From Methylococcaceae bacterium (GTDB taxonomy: Bacteria > Pseudomonadota > Gammaproteobacteria > Methylococcales > Methylomonadaceae), in contig PMDM01000269.1 in assembly GCA_003155565.1 (NCBI GenBank), positions 689 to 6,229 on the forward strand: a DNA stretch of 5,541 nucleotides, read 5' to 3'. Shown here piece by piece: positions 4,963-5,541 of this stretch. The notes below the pieces were generated by a model. It saw nothing but the letters and a program-made list of their open reading frames with translations, searched no databases and had not been told where the DNA came from. How positions within the stretch are numbered: the first letter of the stretch is position 1; every line of letters begins with the position of its first letter. Made by a program: the position numbers and the translations under genes.

Positions 4963-5541
4963 TCAGTCGCTACTGTTACCTTCATCCATCAACTGGTGAC
5001 GGATAGACAGTAATTCTTGTTGACGTTTTGCGCTGGTTTCTGGGTAACTCATTTTGAGCGCTTTAAATGTATCGAGGATAATCTGGGAAATTATCAGCCG
5101 AGTGTTCTTCTTGTCGTCTGCCGGGACCACGTACCAAGGCACAGTTTTTGTACTTGTTGCGCTTAGACACGCTTCATAGGCATGCATGTACTGTTTCCAG
5201 AATTGCCTTTCTTCTATGTCGGCAATACTGAATTTCCAATTTTTTTCCGGGTCTTCGATCCGATTTATAAATCGGTTTCGCTGTTCATCCTTTGAAAGGT
5301 GAAGGAAGAATTTTATAATCCGTGTACCGTTACGGTAGAGATGGCTTTCCAAGTCCAAAATAGAACGGTATCGATTCTGCCAGATAGTTTTCTCATTAAG
5401 CAGCTCGTCCGGCAGCGCTTGACTACGCAATATTTCTGGGTGTACTCTTGCGATCAGCACCTCTTCATAGTAAGACCTGTTAAAGATACCAATTCGACCG
5501 CGTTCCGGCAAACATTGGGTGGTACGCCATAGAAAGTCATG
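4963..5541 (-). CDS. ppk2: PPK2-family polyphosphate kinase, 5'-truncated by window edge
   Basis: The C-terminal 192 residues of a polyphosphate kinase 2 family protein. These enzymes transfer phosphate between polyphosphate and nucleotides, often making ADP or ATP. The frame is open from the last base of the window and starts [10 protein letters not shown], followed by [19 protein letters not shown], the Walker B-type block (Arg-Ser-Tyr) typical of the family and most like class III enzymes. Further conserved parts are the lid-like region around [15 protein letters not shown] and [12 protein letters not shown], and [16 protein letters not shown]. The ending ([21 protein letters not shown], then a charged tail) is normal. 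The Walker A motif and roughly 80-100 N-terminal residues lie outside the window. A TTG at 5511 is inside the conserved block and is not the true start. The gene is convergent with the ars operon and separately transcribed. The family is certain; class and nucleotide preference are inferred. Confidence 0.93.
   Translation of the reverse strand, partial: HDFLWRTTQCLPERGRIGIFNRSYYEEVLIARVHPEILRSQALPDELLNEKTIWQNRYRSILDLESHLYRNGTRIIKFFLHLSKDEQRNRFINRIEDPEKNWKFSIADIEERQFWKQYMHAYEACLSATSTKTVPWYVVPADDKKNTRLIISQIILDTFKALKMSYPETSAKRQQELLSIRHQLMDEGNSSD

Noticed and set aside
4823..4999. Read-through extension of ArsA beyond its TAG (about 58 further codons)
   Set aside because: The ArsA C-terminus is already complete, the extension resembles nothing familiar, and it runs into the 3' end of the convergent ppk2 gene.

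Overview
The window looks like a chromosomal or plasmid segment from a gammaproteobacterium. The evidence is moderate GC, Shine-Dalgarno-type starts for most genes, and ArsD and ArsA proteins that keep every functional residue of the enterobacterial R773 proteins at nearly the same positions. A sulfur-oxidising type such as a Thiothrix relative is possible, but that is only an impression and cannot be shown from this sequence.

Layout: (1) Bases 1-578 hold the 3' part of a VIT1/CCC1-family iron/manganese transporter, cut by the window edge. (2) Bases 579-732 are AT-rich and regulatory. They carry a perfect 16-bp palindrome and a near-consensus sigma70 promoter, and the promoter is buried in a second perfect inverted repeat (16-bp arms, 6-bp spacer). 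(3) Bases 733-4822 are a co-directional arsenic operon: arsR, arsI (VOC-fold metalloenzyme), arsC, a second arsC broken by a frameshift, arsD and arsA. (4) After 140 bases with no gene, a convergent minus-strand gene for a PPK2-family polyphosphate kinase runs off the right edge.

How it works together: ArsR should repress the operon by sitting on the inverted repeat and leave when As(III) or Sb(III) binds its C-terminal cysteines. ArsC reduces arsenate to arsenite. ArsI-type proteins are known or suspected to break carbon-arsenic bonds in trivalent organoarsenicals, or to handle metals as in CadI. ArsD collects trivalent metalloid and hands it to the ArsA ATPase, which normally energises an ArsB or Acr3 membrane pump. 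No pump gene lies in the window, so the efflux channel must be encoded elsewhere or lost.

Most notable points: the arsR transcript is predicted to be leaderless, starting on the A of its ATG inside the operator; the second arsC is shifted out of frame exactly at its catalytic Asp-Pro loop, and the premature stop forms an ATGA overlap with an in-frame ATG of the lost part; arsA/arsD occur without a pump; and ArsR, ArsI and ArsD all end in similar Cys-Cys...Cys tails. I do not see a wholly new system here. This is a recognisable ars operon with unusual details.
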